Assembly (NCBI GenBank): GCA_002401955.1
Contig: NVUQ01000005.1
Location: 1-64,000, forward strand
DNA: 64,000 nucleotides
Reading direction: 5' to 3'
Source of the DNA: Flavobacteriales bacterium
Lineage (GTDB): Bacteria > Bacteroidota > Bacteroidia > Flavobacteriales_E > Vicingaceae
Of the stretch, positions 17,359-27,206 are shown in pieces. Position 1 is the first letter of the stretch, and every line of letters starts with the position of its first letter. The notes beneath the pieces are model-generated. The model did no database searches and was not told the DNA's origin. It worked only from the letters and a program-made list of their open reading frames with translations. The position numbers were made by a program, and so were the translations under genes.

Positions 17359-20300
17359 TTAGTTTTTAACAATACGTTTTACAGTATAAGAATCGTTAGA
17401 GAATACTCTTACAAAATAAATGCCGTTTGGTTGATCGCTTAAATCGAAACTTGTTTTTACTAATCCCTTTATTGATGTTGCAGATTCGCTATATAAAACT
17501 TCTCCTACCACATTATAAATACCAACATTAACAGTTTCATTATCAAACCCTGTAATGCTTAAATTAAATACATCATTACTAGGGTTAGGATAAACTTCTA
17601 TCTCTTGGTATTTATCATAAGTTTTAGCACCTACCGTTTGATCAATCTCAAAATAATATTTAATAAAACTCCCAAATTTTGCATTAAAAGTATGGATAAA
17701 AGGTGTTGCTGGTGGTATCCATTGAAATCTCAATGTTCCACCTCCATCACTATTTGCAAAGAAACTCATTCCATCGTCATCAGAATCTAAAAAGTCTAAT
17801 ACGTAACATCCGCTAGGTAAGTCAATAGTGTCGTTGTATGTTGTGTTTGAAGCCATAGTACCTCGAGAAAGAACAACATTCCCTTGATCATCCTTAATGG
17901 TGTAAGAGTTTTCATGACCTGCAGAATTAGTTTGGGTCTTAATTAAAAATTTACCTGTATAAATATCAGGTCTTTCAAAAGTAGAAGATGCATTGTTGTT
18001 ATCAGGGTTTCCATCAGTGCTGCCATTAGGAGCACTAACGTTAACTTCAAAAATATTTGATGCCGATCCTGAAGCCCAAAAAGCTTGGCTAGAAATAGGT
18101 AAAGTAACTTCTTCTTTTTCCATAAAGCCTAAACTACCACTCCAGTTATAAGTATCGCTTGAACCTCCAAGAACATTGTAAGTAATAGTTAAAGAGGTTA
18201 AAGTAGTTGTTCCTGTATTTTGAATAACGATTTTTGGATCTGCACAAATAGGATTTACTTTACTATGAAACTCCCAATCATTAGGAGAAATAATTTCATC
18301 AACTCTTGCATCAAGATTAAAATTATTAGCTCCATAAGTAACTAGTTGAACACTGGTTCTGTAATTTCCTTCCATACCACCTGCAGTTGTTTCCATTCCA
18401 TAGTTTAAAGAGAATGTTGTTCCAGGAGTAACATAAGGAGTAAGCTCATGATTATAAGTGTCAGTAAAAGTTCCAGGGCACCAACCAGCTCTATCATAAA
18501 TCCATGTGCCACCTTGAGCGATAACTGGATTTTCAGCACAATCAGATTTCCAATTATTCCATTGAAAACGCATTGTTCCGTCTACATCTAAATGGTGTAA
18601 TTTAGGACAGAATTCAGCACAGTTTTGGAATCCGCCAAACCAGTGACCACTTGTTCTAGTTTTCACTCTAAAAGAAGAAGCTGATGGGTCTAAATCAATA
18701 TTTACAGCTGGCATAGAAACATCATTAGCAATGTTTGAGTGTTGGTAATCTCCTAGCCAAATTTGCTCCATCTTAATAACATCTCTTGGTGGAGTACCTT
18801 TAATCATTACAAATTTCACATCAATTAACTCTTGTTGATTTCCTGCTGATATTTCAATTGTATCATGTAATAATCGCTGGTAATCTGTTACATCATAAAC
18901 CCATCTAAACCCATCATTACCTAAGCTTAATCCTATCCCATACGGGGTTACATAATTTTGTATTTGGAAAGTAGTGGCATTATAGTTATTAAAAAACTGG
19001 TTAGTGTAATTGATAAAAGTAGCGTTTGTTGTGTCTCCATATTGGTTGTAAGTATAAACCCAACCAGATTCCCAACCGTAAGTTGTATCTATTGGTGTTA
19101 ATGTTATTCCAGAAACATTAATGTCTATACTCGTAGCATATTGGATAATACTTACTTGAGAATTCATTACAGAATCTAATGTTGATACTGAATCAATATG
19201 TGAAGTATAAACACCTTGTGTAAATATTATGTTTGGCCTTTCATTTGTTGCTAATAGGTTTCTGTTTAATTCTTTACCTTTTAAATATTTCCAAGTAGGT
19301 AGTCCTATAAGTGACCCTGTATGCCCATTGCCCGTAGCGTCTGCTGCAGATGTACCTGTCATATCATCAAACTTGTAATAAGCTTGTAAGTTTGCGTAAA
19401 AAGGATGTGAAGGGTCAATGTCTTTATTCATCCAGTTTTGGATGGTTGTTTGATCTAGCTCTTTATTCCAAATTTCAAAATTATTGATAGACCCATCATA
19501 TTTACCATACTTTCCAGCTCCAGCTTGACCGGCAATTTTAAAATCACTAATACCAGCCATTGTTCTTGTTTTACCTGTTCCACTGTTAAATAATGTTCCA
19601 TTCAGGTAAACTTTCATATCACCTGTGGTGCTGTTTTTTGTAAACACCCAATGATTCCATTGCCCAGCAAAATCATTAAAATTAGCTAGTTGATCAATTC
19701 TGTCATAACTGTTTGAACCTGAATTTCCGGCATCCCAATATACTCTACTATTGCTCCATGGTAAATGCCCATTAACTACTCGGTTTCCATTAGCATCTCT
19801 TCCTTCAAAAATATAACTGTTTTGAGGTTGCTTAAGAGGGTCTCCATACTGCCAAAATGAGATTGATATTTCATTACTAATATTAGCGAATGCATTTGCT
19901 GGAACACTAACATAATCACCGTATTCAAACTTTAAATAACCATCATCTTGCGTAGAATGTACTCCCATATTTGTGGCGGTAATGTCACCATTTAGAGTAG
20001 TTCCGGTTCCTACTGTTGGGTTACTAAAATTAAATTCTATTACAATATTTGAAATTCCATCCCAGTTAAAAGGAGTAGTTAGATTTATAGAATCTAATCC
20101 AGTAGTAGGAAAAGAAGTATTCATATTATACACTTCCGTTAACCCTGTTTTTTCGTAAGAAGATTCACTTAATGTAGATAACGCTGAGTGTTTCATGCTA
20201 ACAGATAGGTAGTTTAAATTGCTACCTAAAGCAGTAATATCTAATTTTAATTTATCAATATTTCCAGAAGATAAACTTGCTCCAGTTAACTCTGTTGCTG

Positions 20301-20775
20301 TCCATAAATATTGAGCTTTATTACTTGCCTTAGAAGCATCAAATGTATGTGTTACAGGTGTTGTTCCAGACCCAACAGTATAATCTGCTTCAGAAGTAAC
20401 ATTGTCATAGACTATAAAATATTGTTCTTGTTCATAATAAGTGTATGTAGGATTAGTAATATAGTTAATTGTATCAGGATAAGTTCCGTTTATTAAGTAT
20501 CGCGAAGCGCCAACATTATTATGCTGATAAAGATTAGTATAGGTGGTATAATCCCATTCACCACAGGCATAACCATCTTGAGTAGTTTGAGGATCACATT
20601 TTAGGGTGTAATACATTAATACTTTTTGATAGCTTGTATCTGGAGGAAAAACATACCAACCTTTACGCTTAGTAATGTCATTAAAATCTAATGTTTGTAC
20701 AATAGTTGTGTCTTGTGCAATTACAGTATTGATTGTTAAAATCAATACTATTGTATTTAAAAGTAGTTTTTTCAT
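17359..20775 (-). CDS. T9SS-exported PNGase F-related protein with LamG insert
   Basis: A 1138-residue secreted protein. After a signal peptide (MKKLLLNTIVLILTINTVIAQ), an N-terminal beta domain has the YACGEWDYTTYTNLYQ block. A concanavalin/LamG domain spans about 282-490 (SISFWQYGD, WNHWVFTKNS, KIAGQAGAG, YYKFDD). The following part has the TSGHWFGGFQNCAEFC segment near 708 and QGGTWIYDRAGWCPG, patterns I associate with the peptide-N-glycosidase F fold of this phylum. A late Gly/Asp-rich domain and a type A T9SS sorting domain (EVYPNPSNDVFNLSI ... GIYFVRVFSNDSYTVKRIVKN) complete it. It may bind or cleave glycoprotein N-glycans outside the cell; activity cannot be judged because the catalytic residues were not aligned. 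Confidence 0.75.
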   Translation of the reverse strand: MKKLLLNTIVLILTINTVIAQDTTIVQTLDFNDITKRKGWYVFPPDTSYQKVLMYYTLKCDPQTTQDGYACGEWDYTTYTNLYQHNNVGASRYLINGTYPDTINYITNPTYTYYEQEQYFIVYDNVTSEADYTVGSGTTPVTHTFDASKASNKAQYLWTATELTGASLSSGNIDKLKLDITALGSNLNYLSVSMKHSALSTLSESSYEKTGLTEVYNMNTSFPTTGLDSINLTTPFNWDGISNIVIEFNFSNPTVGTGTTLNGDITATNMGVHSTQDDGYLKFEYGDYVSVPANAFANISNEISISFWQYGDPLKQPQNSYIFEGRDANGNRVVNGHLPWSNSRVYWDAGNSGSNSYDRIDQLANFNDFAGQWNHWVFTKNSTTGDMKVYLNGTLFNSGTGKTRTMAGISDFKIAGQAGAGKYGKYDGSINNFEIWNKELDQTTIQNWMNKDIDPSHPFYANLQAYYKFDDMTGTSAADATGNGHTGSLIGLPTWKYLKGKELNRNLLATNERPNIIFTQGVYTSHIDSVSTLDSVMNSQVSIIQYATSIDINVSGITLTPIDTTYGWESGWVYTYNQYGDTTNATFINYTNQFFNNYNATTFQIQNYVTPYGIGLSLGNDGFRWVYDVTDYQRLLHDTIEISAGNQQELIDVKFVMIKGTPPRDVIKMEQIWLGDYQHSNIANDVSMPAVNIDLDPSASSFRVKTRTSGHWFGGFQNCAEFCPKLHHLDVDGTMRFQWNNWKSDCAENPVIAQGGTWIYDRAGWCPGTFTDTYNHELTPYVTPGTTFSLNYGMETTAGGMEGNYRTSVQLVTYGANNFNLDARVDEIISPNDWEFHSKVNPICADPKIVIQNTGTTTLTSLTITYNVLGGSSDTYNWSGSLGFMEKEEVTLPISSQAFWASGSASNIFEVNVSAPNGSTDGNPDNNNASSTFERPDIYTGKFLIKTQTNSAGHENSYTIKDDQGNVVLSRGTMASNTTYNDTIDLPSGCYVLDFLDSDDDGMSFFANSDGGGTLRFQWIPPATPFIHTFNAKFGSFIKYYFEIDQTVGAKTYDKYQEIEVYPNPSNDVFNLSITGFDNETVNVGIYNVVGEVLYSESATSIKGLVKTSFDLSDQPNGIYFVRVFSNDSYTVKRIVKN

Positions 20776-20784
20776 CTAGTTAGT

Positions 20785-20814
20785 TTTGAAGGAGGACAAA
20801 TATAATTAATTTTG
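20785..20814 (+). promoter_or_regulatory. Bacteroidota-type promoter for paaI
   Basis: TTTG (20785-20788), 18 bp, then TAATTTTG (20807-20814), a full match to the -33/-7 consensus TTTG / TAnnTTTG. Transcription would start near 20820, about 15 nt before the ATG. Confidence 0.7.
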
Positions 20815-20835
20815 GACTATATATAATTTATATAA

Positions 20836-21255
20836 ATGAGTTCAAAACAACTAGCAAATAAAATAGTAAATCAAATGTTTGAAAGTGATGCTTTCAGCAA
20901 GTGGTTGGGTATTGAAATTATTGAGGTAGGAGAGGGTTTTTGTGAGTTGAAAATGACTGTTAGAGAAGAAATGACTAATGGTTTTAAGATTGCTCACGGA
21001 GGAATAACATATAGTTTGGCAGATAGTGCTTTAGCATTTGCATCGAACTCTCATGGTAGAAAAAGTGTTTCAGTAGAAACATCAATTTCTCATACTAAAC
21101 AATGTTTTGTTGGAGATGTGATTACGGCAAAAGCAAAAGAAAAGTCAATTTCAAATAAAATTGCGGTTTATGAAACCGCAATTACCAATCAAAAAGACGA
21201 AACTGTAGCCTTATTTAAAGGCACAGTTTATCGTACAAGTAAAGATTGGTTTTAA
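20836..21255 (+). CDS. paaI: PaaI-type hotdog thioesterase
   Basis: A 139-residue single hotdog-fold thioesterase. PaaI hydrolyses (hydroxy)phenylacetyl-CoA and related intermediates and acts as a rescue enzyme of the phenylacetate pathway, freeing trapped CoA. The family pattern is clear: DAFSKWLGIEIIEVGEGFCELKM, then the active-site HGGITYSLADSALAFASNS, then SISHTKQCFVGDVITAKAKE. A well-placed promoter precedes it and it seems monocistronic. The stop overlaps the end of the convergent gene by a few bases. Other hotdog thioesterases share the fold, but the SLADSALAFASNS segment is PaaI-like and three other paa genes are in the window. Confidence 0.85.
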   Translation: MSSKQLANKIVNQMFESDAFSKWLGIEIIEVGEGFCELKMTVREEMTNGFKIAHGGITYSLADSALAFASNSHGRKSVSVETSISHTKQCFVGDVITAKAKEKSISNKIAVYETAITNQKDETVALFKGTVYRTSKDWF

Positions 21256-21686
21256 TATTGAAGAGCATTTTCTAATTTCATTAATCGGTAGTGTTTTTTT
21301 ATTTTTTTTGTTAAATGTTTGCTCATTTTTTCTCCATTAGTATATTTTTTCAAAGTTTTTTCTAGTCTTTTTTTACTGTATTTAACACGTATATAACATC
21401 CATGAATAGCTACAGGGCTATAAATAGCTGTAAGAGGAATTCCTATAGGAGGAACAATTAATGCAATAGCGCCTGTAATAGGAAGAAATGATAATTCTGC
21501 AGCCCCTTGTTCATTTCGTTTATTTAAAAATAAATCAATAATAACGGCACTAGTATCATCTATAGCATATTTATCCATAAAATCCATATAATTATATTGA
21601 GATATTTTTGATGGATAAATTTTAGGCTTATTTGCATAAATAGTTAAGGAACAAAATATGACAGTAAAAGTGAATATTGTTTTCAT
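21252..21686 (-). CDS. Exported hypothetical protein
   Basis: 144 residues with signal peptide MKTIFTFTVIFCSLTIYANKP. A hydrophobic stretch FLPITGAIALIVPPIGIPLTAIYSPVAI (about 75-102) could be a membrane hairpin. The C-terminus is very basic (KRLEKTLKKYTNGEKMSKHLTKKIKKHYR). No family recognised. Its 3' end overlaps paaI tail to tail, and no terminator separates the two. Downstream of the start lies a 371-bp spacer shared with paaJ. Confidence 0.6.
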   Translation of the reverse strand: MKTIFTFTVIFCSLTIYANKPKIYPSKISQYNYMDFMDKYAIDDTSAVIIDLFLNKRNEQGAAELSFLPITGAIALIVPPIGIPLTAIYSPVAIHGCYIRVKYSKKRLEKTLKKYTNGEKMSKHLTKKIKKHYRLMKLENALQY

Positions 21687-22057
21687 AATTTAAAGATTTT
21701 AGTTGTTTATTAATTTAATAAAGTTTAATATTTATTAACAAAGATATTGGCTTATTAAAGGGTTGACAAGAGTGTTAACCCTCAAATATTATTGGGGGTG
21801 AAATGTAAATTTAAATAAGTAGTTAACCTTAACTGAAGTAGGTTAGATGTTGCTTTTGTTTTTATCTTATACTGAATTGTAACCAAAATGCCCGATAATT
21901 TTGTTATACTCATTATCAGGCTTAGATTATCCATCGGTATTATTCTAAATATAATGATTTACAAACTTAGGTTGGTATTATTAAAGATGATATTCTATAA
22001 TAAGAGTCAGTTCAATTTTATTACTTTTACTTATAATAAAATCTAAAAAAAGAATAG
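21687..22057. other. Spacer upstream of paaJ
   Basis: 371 bp of AT-rich sequence between divergent genes. A TACTTTTA element at 22020-22027, one base off TAnnTTTG, may be the -7 box of the paaJ-spoT operon. Palindromic or repeat structure of note was not seen. Confidence 0.4.
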
Positions 22058-23266
22058 ATGAAAGAAGCATATATTATAGATGCAATTAGAACACCAATAG
22101 GAAATTTTGGAGGAACATTATCTGCTGTAAGAACAGATGATTTGGGAGCAATTCCTATTAGAGAATTGTTAAAAAGAAATCCTAGCGTTATTCAAGAAGA
22201 GATTGAAGATGTGTTGTTTGGTTGTGCTAATCAGGCGGGTGAAGATAATAGGAATGTTGCACGCATGAGTGGTTTGTTGGCTGGTTTGCCTTGGCAAGTT
22301 GGAGGAGAAACTATTAATAGATTATGTTCTTCGGGTATGGCTTCCGCAATAAATGCTTCAAGAGCAATTAAATTAGGGGATGGAGATGTTTATGTTACTG
22401 GTGGGGTAGAAAATATGTCGAGAGGGCCCTATGTAGTTTCTAAATCTGCAAGAGCATTCGGAACAGATTCTAAAATGTACGATTCTAGTTTTGGGTGGCG
22501 TTTTATCAATCCTAAAATGCATGATTTGTATGGAACTGATGGAATGGGTGTAACTGCTGAGAATTTAGTTGCTCAATATGGAATAAGTAGAGAAGATCAA
22601 GATCAATTTGCCTATTGGAGTCAGATGAAAGCAACTGAAGCCCAAAATAATGGTAGGTTAGCGGAAGAGATTGTAGCAGTTCATATTCCTCAACGTAAAA
22701 AAGATGATTTGATTTTTGATAAAGATGAGTTTATCAAACCAAATAGTTCTTTAGAAGTTTTAGGGAAATTAAGAGCAGCTTTTAAGAAAGAGGGTGGTAG
22801 TGTAACAGCAGGAAATGCTTCAGGATTAAATGATGGAGCTGCTGCAATGTTAATTGCTTCAGAAGAAGGAGCAAATAAATATAATTTAAAACCAATTGCA
22901 AGAATAGTATCTAGTGCTGTTGCTGGTGTTGAACCTCGTATTATGGGAATAGGACCGGTTTACGCTTCAGAAAAAGCATTAAAAAGAGCTGGATTAACTC
23001 TAGATGATATGGATGTGATTGAGTTAAATGAAGCCTTTGCTGCTCAGGCTTTAGCTTGTACCCGTAAAATGGGATTGGCTGATAATGATCCTAGAATTAA
23101 CCCAAATGGTGGAGCAATTGCAATTGGGCATCCATTAGGAGTTACGGGTTCTAGAATTTTGCAAACAGCAGCAATTGAACTTCAAAAAACCAATAAAAAA
23201 TACGCATTAGTAACGATGTGTATTGGGGTTGGACAAGGTTATGCAACAATTATTGAAAGAGTTTAG
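22058..23266 (+). CDS. paaJ: 3-oxoadipyl-CoA/acetyl-CoA thiolase, PaaJ/PcaF type
   Basis: A 402-residue thiolase that splits 3-oxoadipyl-CoA into succinyl-CoA and acetyl-CoA, the last step of phenylacetate and beta-ketoadipate degradation. The nucleophilic Cys is in [11 protein letters not shown] near residue 90; the His and second Cys lie in [19 protein letters not shown] and TMCIGVGQG. The [24 protein letters not shown] segment is typical of the PcaF/PaaJ branch rather than of acetoacetyl-CoA thiolases. It is the first gene of a compact unit with the DUF1801-like gene and spoT. Confidence 0.88.
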   Translation: MKEAYIIDAIRTPIGNFGGTLSAVRTDDLGAIPIRELLKRNPSVIQEEIEDVLFGCANQAGEDNRNVARMSGLLAGLPWQVGGETINRLCSSGMASAINASRAIKLGDGDVYVTGGVENMSRGPYVVSKSARAFGTDSKMYDSSFGWRFINPKMHDLYGTDGMGVTAENLVAQYGISREDQDQFAYWSQMKATEAQNNGRLAEEIVAVHIPQRKKDDLIFDKDEFIKPNSSLEVLGKLRAAFKKEGGSVTAGNASGLNDGAAAMLIASEEGANKYNLKPIARIVSSAVAGVEPRIMGIGPVYASEKALKRAGLTLDDMDVIELNEAFAAQALACTRKMGLADNDPRINPNGGAIAIGHPLGVTGSRILQTAAIELQKTNKKYALVTMCIGVGQGYATIIERV

Positions 23267-23269
23267 TAA

Positions 23270-23860
23270 GTGAATAAAAATCCTAAAATAGACGATTACA
23301 TTGCAAATTCAGCTGAATTTGCTCAGCCTATTTTGATTAAATTGAGAGATTTAGTTCATCAGGCTCATCCAGCTATTGAGGAAACTATAAAATGGGGGAT
23401 GCCCAACTTTGGATACAAAGGAATGCTCTTTAATATGGCATCCTTTAAAGCGCATTGCAGTTTTGGGTTCTGGAAAGAAAAATTAATTGATGGACTTGTA
23501 GATAATAACATGGGGATGGGAAGTTTCGGGAAGATTAAATCGCTAAACGATCTACCTTCTGATGATTTCATTTTGATGTTTATGAAAGAAGCGGTTGATT
23601 TAAATGAAAGAGGTGTTAAGTTGCCAAAATCTACAAAAGAGAAAAAGGAATTGATAATTCCCAAATATTTTACAGAAGCATTGAGCGGAAATCCTAAAGC
23701 AGAAGAAGTGTTTAATGGTTTTTCATACTCGCATAAAAAAGAATATTTAGAGTGGATTACCGAAGCAAAAAGAGAAGCTACTCGAGAAAAAAGAATTAAT
23801 CAGATGTTGGATTGGCTGACTGAAGGGAAGCGTAAAAATTGGAAATACGAAAATTGTTAG
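23270..23860 (+). CDS. DUF1801/YdeI-like protein
   Basis: 196 residues from a GTG start 3 bp after the paaJ stop; no ATG exists near the frame start. The N-terminal half (KLRDLVHQAHPAIEETIKWGMPNFGYKGMLFNMASFKAHCSFGFWK) is the DUF1801/YdhG-type fold. The C-terminal half (YFTEALSGNPKAEEVFNGFSYSHKKEYLEWITEAKREATREKRINQMLDWL) is the bacteriocin-protection YdeI/OmpD-associated domain. Function is unproven; a related Salmonella protein protects against a colicin-like peptide, but this cannot be assumed here. One base separates it from spoT. Confidence 0.8.
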   Translation: MNKNPKIDDYIANSAEFAQPILIKLRDLVHQAHPAIEETIKWGMPNFGYKGMLFNMASFKAHCSFGFWKEKLIDGLVDNNMGMGSFGKIKSLNDLPSDDFILMFMKEAVDLNERGVKLPKSTKEKKELIIPKYFTEALSGNPKAEEVFNGFSYSHKKEYLEWITEAKREATREKRINQMLDWLTEGKRKNWKYENC

Positions 23861-23861
23861 C

Positions 23862-26069
23862 ATGTCAGAAATAGATTTCGAAGAAGAAAAAAAAGAAGTT
23901 TTAAAAGCTTATACAGCCATGTTAAGGGCTGCCAAGCATGCTAAAAAAGATGCTGTTACAAAAAAACGTATTCGAAAAGCATTTGATGTAGCATTGGAAG
24001 CTCATAAAACTGATAGAAGAAAATCAGGTGAGCCATACATTTTTCATCCAATTGCAGTAGCACGAATTTGTGCTGAAGAAATCGGTTTAGGAGCTACCTC
24101 AATTATTTGTGCTTTATTGCATGATACAGTTGAAGATACAGAAATTACCATAGAAGATATTGCCCGTGATTTTGGGAATAAAGAAGCATTAATTATTGAC
24201 GGATTAACCAAAATTTCTGGAGTTGTAGACAATAACGTGTCACTGCAAGCAGAAAATTTTAAGAAGATACTGTTAACCTTATCGGAAGATGTTCGTGTAA
24301 TCTTAATTAAAATTGCTGACCGATTGCATAATATGCGAACCATTGGTTCTATGCGAAGAGATAAGCAACTAAAGATTGCATCAGAAACACTGTTTCTTTA
24401 TGCTCCTTTAGCACACAGATTAGGCTTACATTCTATTAAATCTGAATTAGAAGATTTATCACTAAAATGCCAAGAACCAGATGGGTTTGCGGAGATAAAA
24501 AGTAAACTGACCAAAACTCAAGAAGTAAGAACAAGGTTTATTCGTAAATTTTCATCACCCATAAAACAGGTGTTGGAAGAAAAAGGCCTCAAATTTGAAA
24601 TAAAAGGCAGGCCAAAATCTATCCATTCTATATGGAATAAAATGTCGAGTAAGAATGTTTCTTTTGAAGAAGTATATGATTTGTTTGCCATTAGAATCAT
24701 CATTGATTCAAATGAAGAGAGCCTTGAAAAATCGGATTGTTGGCAAGTATATTCTGTTGTTACAGATTTTTACCAACCCAATATTGAGCGTTTAAGAGAT
24801 TGGATTTCTGCTCCCAAAGCAAATGGGTACGAATCGTTACACACAACTGTTATGAGTCCCACAGGTAAGTGGGTTGAGGTTCAGATTAGAACTCGAAGAA
24901 TGGATGATATTGCTGAAAAAGGTTTTGCAGCTCATTGGAAATATAAAGAAGGAGGCTCTGAAAGTCAGTTTGATATATGGATTAGTCAGGTTAGAGAATT
25001 AATTGAAAGTACAGATAATAATGCCTTAGAATTATTGGATGACTTTAAACTGAATTTATTTACAGATGAGATTTATGTTTTTACACCTAATGGTGATATG
25101 AAAAGTTTGCCAGCTGGAGCTACAACATTGGATTTTGCATTTTCTGTTCATACTCAGGTTGGGACAAACTGCTTGGGGGCTAAAGTAAATAATAAGTTGG
25201 TTCCACTAAGCCATCAATTAAAGAGTGGAGATCAAGTTGAAATTTTGACTTCTAAAAACCAAAAACCAAAAGAAGATTGGTTGAGTTTTGTGCAGACTCA
25301 TAAAGCAAAATCGAACATAAAATCTGCCTTAAAAGACGAAAAAAGAAAAGTTGCCCAAAAAGGTAAATCCATTTTAGAAAAGGAATTAAAAAGAATAAAA
25401 ATATCGCACGAAAATGTGAATCTACAGGAGCTTCAAACCTATTATAAAGTTCCTTCAGAATTAGAACTGTTTTATCAAATTTCTCTTGATAAAATAGACC
25501 TGTCAAAATTAAAAGAATTTGAAGTAAGAAAGGGGGTTTTAAAACCAAAAAGAACAATCCAGAAAAGAGTTCAACGTTATTTTGGGCAAAGAAAGACAGT
25601 CACTTCAAAGCCTAAAAAACCAATTTTAGTAATTGGTGATAATATGGAAAAGTTAGATTACACACTAGCAAATTGTTGTAATCCAATACCTGGAGATGAA
25701 GTATATGGCTTTATAACCGTTACAGAAGGAATTAAAATTCATAAAACGAGCTGTCCAAATACTGTTCAGTTAATGTCTAAATATGCTTATCGAATTATTA
25801 AATCTAGTTGGATAGAAGAGCAAGAGGTGGCATTTTTAACAGGATTAAAAATTATTGGAATTGATGACATGGGTATTGTAAATAATATTACTCAAATTAT
25901 TTCTAATGAATTAAATGTAAACATGCGCTCGTTGAGTTTCGATAGTAATGATGGTGTTTTTGAAGGGCGGGTTATGGTAATGGTTCAAGACACTTCTCAT
26001 CTTACCAATTTGATTAAAAAATTAAATAAAGTTAAAGGAGTAAGAAAGATAGAACGAGTAGATAGTTAG
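23862..26069 (+). CDS. spoT: Bifunctional (p)ppGpp synthetase/hydrolase
   Basis: A RelA/SpoT homologue of 735 residues controlling the stringent response. The HD hydrolase domain is intact (EPYIFHPIAVARICAE, ALLHDTVEDT near residues 80-92, KIADRLHNMRT). The synthetase domain has the GRPKSIHSIWNKM, YDLFAIRII and NGYESLHTTV motifs, so both activities are expected. A TGS domain (VFTPNGDMKSLPAGATTLDFAFSVHT, about 405-430), a helical and conserved-Cys region (CCNPIPGDEVYGF) and a C-terminal ACT domain follow. Tight linkage to paaJ and the YdeI-like gene implies one transcript. A pyrimidine-rich repeat starts shortly after its stop codon. Confidence 0.95.
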   Translation: MSEIDFEEEKKEVLKAYTAMLRAAKHAKKDAVTKKRIRKAFDVALEAHKTDRRKSGEPYIFHPIAVARICAEEIGLGATSIICALLHDTVEDTEITIEDIARDFGNKEALIIDGLTKISGVVDNNVSLQAENFKKILLTLSEDVRVILIKIADRLHNMRTIGSMRRDKQLKIASETLFLYAPLAHRLGLHSIKSELEDLSLKCQEPDGFAEIKSKLTKTQEVRTRFIRKFSSPIKQVLEEKGLKFEIKGRPKSIHSIWNKMSSKNVSFEEVYDLFAIRIIIDSNEESLEKSDCWQVYSVVTDFYQPNIERLRDWISAPKANGYESLHTTVMSPTGKWVEVQIRTRRMDDIAEKGFAAHWKYKEGGSESQFDIWISQVRELIESTDNNALELLDDFKLNLFTDEIYVFTPNGDMKSLPAGATTLDFAFSVHTQVGTNCLGAKVNNKLVPLSHQLKSGDQVEILTSKNQKPKEDWLSFVQTHKAKSNIKSALKDEKRKVAQKGKSILEKELKRIKISHENVNLQELQTYYKVPSELELFYQISLDKIDLSKLKEFEVRKGVLKPKRTIQKRVQRYFGQRKTVTSKPKKPILVIGDNMEKLDYTLANCCNPIPGDEVYGFITVTEGIKIHKTSCPNTVQLMSKYAYRIIKSSWIEEQEVAFLTGLKIIGIDDMGIVNNITQIISNELNVNMRSLSFDSNDGVFEGRVMVMVQDTSHLTNLIKKLNKVKGVRKIERVDS

Positions 26070-26409
26070 TTATAAGATTAAAATTATACGTTTTGTATGA
26101 GGTCACTTCATAACTTCCTGTCTCTTTACTCCTGTTTCCTGTCTCCTTACTCCTGTTTTCCTTACTCCTGTTTCTTGTCTCTTTACTCCTGTTTCTTGTC
26201 TCCTGTTTCCTGTCTCTTTACTCCTGTTTCTTGTCTCTTTACTCTTTACTCCTGTTTCCTGTCTCTTTACTCCTGTTTCTTGTCTCCTATCTCCTGTTTC
26301 CTTACTTCATAACCTCTCACTTTTTAACTCTCAAATTACTTTTCAACAAAGCATTAACATTTGCTTCACGCTTCTTTTAAATTTTTAATTTTACTTTTTA
26401 ACAACCCTA
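26070..26409. repeat. Pyrimidine-rich degenerate tandem repeat (core 26114-26306)
   Basis: A tract built from the words CTCTTTACTCCTGTTTC, TTGTCTC and CCTGTCTC in varying order over about 190 bp, strongly strand-biased (almost no A or G on the plus strand). The ORF track translates it as SLYSCFLSPYSCF, which is a by-product of the repeat. The remaining spacer before fur holds no other structure that I see. Confidence 0.9.
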
Positions 26410-26859
26410 ATGAGCAGAGGAGAAGAACTTCAAGAAAAGGTAAAGAATATTTTTACCACTTATTTAGAAGAAAACGGGCACCGTAAAACTCCTGAACGAT
26501 ACGCTATACTTCAAGAAATTTACTCTAATGATGAACATTTTTTTGTAGAAGAATTATATATTTCTATGAAAAATAAAAAATACAGAGTGAGTAGAGCTAC
26601 ATTGTATAATACGATAGATTTGTTAATTGCTGCTAAGTTGGTAAGAAAACATCAGTTTGGTAATAGCATGGCTCAATTTGAACGTTCTTATGGTTCAAAA
26701 CAGCATGATCATATCATTTTGAGTAATGGTGAAGTGATAGAGTTTTGTGACCCAAGAATTCAAAACATTAAATCTACATTAGAAGAGATGTTTGACGTGA
26801 ATATTTTACATCATTCACTAAATTTTTATGCAGTTAAAAACGAAACTAAACAACCATGA
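26410..26859 (+). CDS. fur: Fur-family transcriptional regulator
   Basis: 149 residues with the Fur winged-helix domain ([49 protein letters not shown]) and dimerisation domain ([24 protein letters not shown]). The HDH pattern and the Glu/Cys of IEFCD are metal ligands of the family. The structural CxxC zinc pairs of E. coli Fur are not present, as in many Bacteroidota Fur proteins. Metal specificity (iron, zinc or peroxide) cannot be fixed from sequence. The stop overlaps the start of the STAS gene (ATGA). Confidence 0.85.
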   Translation: MSRGEELQEKVKNIFTTYLEENGHRKTPERYAILQEIYSNDEHFFVEELYISMKNKKYRVSRATLYNTIDLLIAAKLVRKHQFGNSMAQFERSYGSKQHDHIILSNGEVIEFCDPRIQNIKSTLEEMFDVNILHHSLNFYAVKNETKQP

Positions 26860-27200
26860 GTTTTTCCTTTGAAATAAAAACAGACAATCAAATTATTTAT
26901 ATTTCTTTAAAAGGAAATTTAATGAGTAAACAACAAGTACAAACGATGTTGTATGAGATTGATCATTTTTTTAACGAAGGGGTTAAAAAAATAATTATTG
27001 ATTTATCTGATATTGAGTATATGAACAGTAGTGGTTTAAGTATTTTGATAAATATTTTTACACAAGCAAGAAATAAAGGTGGTGAGGTAATTATTACCAA
27101 TATTCCAGAAAAAATAAATCAATTACTTATAATAACTAAATTAAATAGCATTTTTAACATTGAAGAAACTGTTGAAGAGGCGAAAAAAATATTGATATAA
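26856..27200 (+). CDS. STAS-domain anti-sigma factor antagonist
   Basis: A 114-residue single STAS domain. The phosphorylation-site region [24 protein letters not shown] contains the Ser-Ser-Gly of SpoIIAA/RsbV-type antagonists, which release an anti-sigma factor when unphosphorylated. No kinase or sigma factor is adjacent. Translationally coupled to fur by a 4-base overlap and 6 bp upstream of purA, so it belongs to a fur-STAS-purA unit. Confidence 0.85.
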   Translation: MSFSFEIKTDNQIIYISLKGNLMSKQQVQTMLYEIDHFFNEGVKKIIIDLSDIEYMNSSGLSILINIFTQARNKGGEVIITNIPEKINQLLIITKLNSIFNIEETVEEAKKILI

Positions 27201-27206
27201 AAAGAA

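Noticed and set aside
23270-23860. Immunity gene for the lanthipeptide (YdeI/bacteriocin-protection domain)
   Set aside because: It lies 30 kb from the lanthipeptide operon in a different transcript with spoT, and the domain name alone does not show immunity.
26097-26312. 71-codon plus-strand ORF between spoT and fur
   Set aside because: It is the translation of a pyrimidine-rich repeat and has repetitive SLYSCFLSP composition with no family or start signal.
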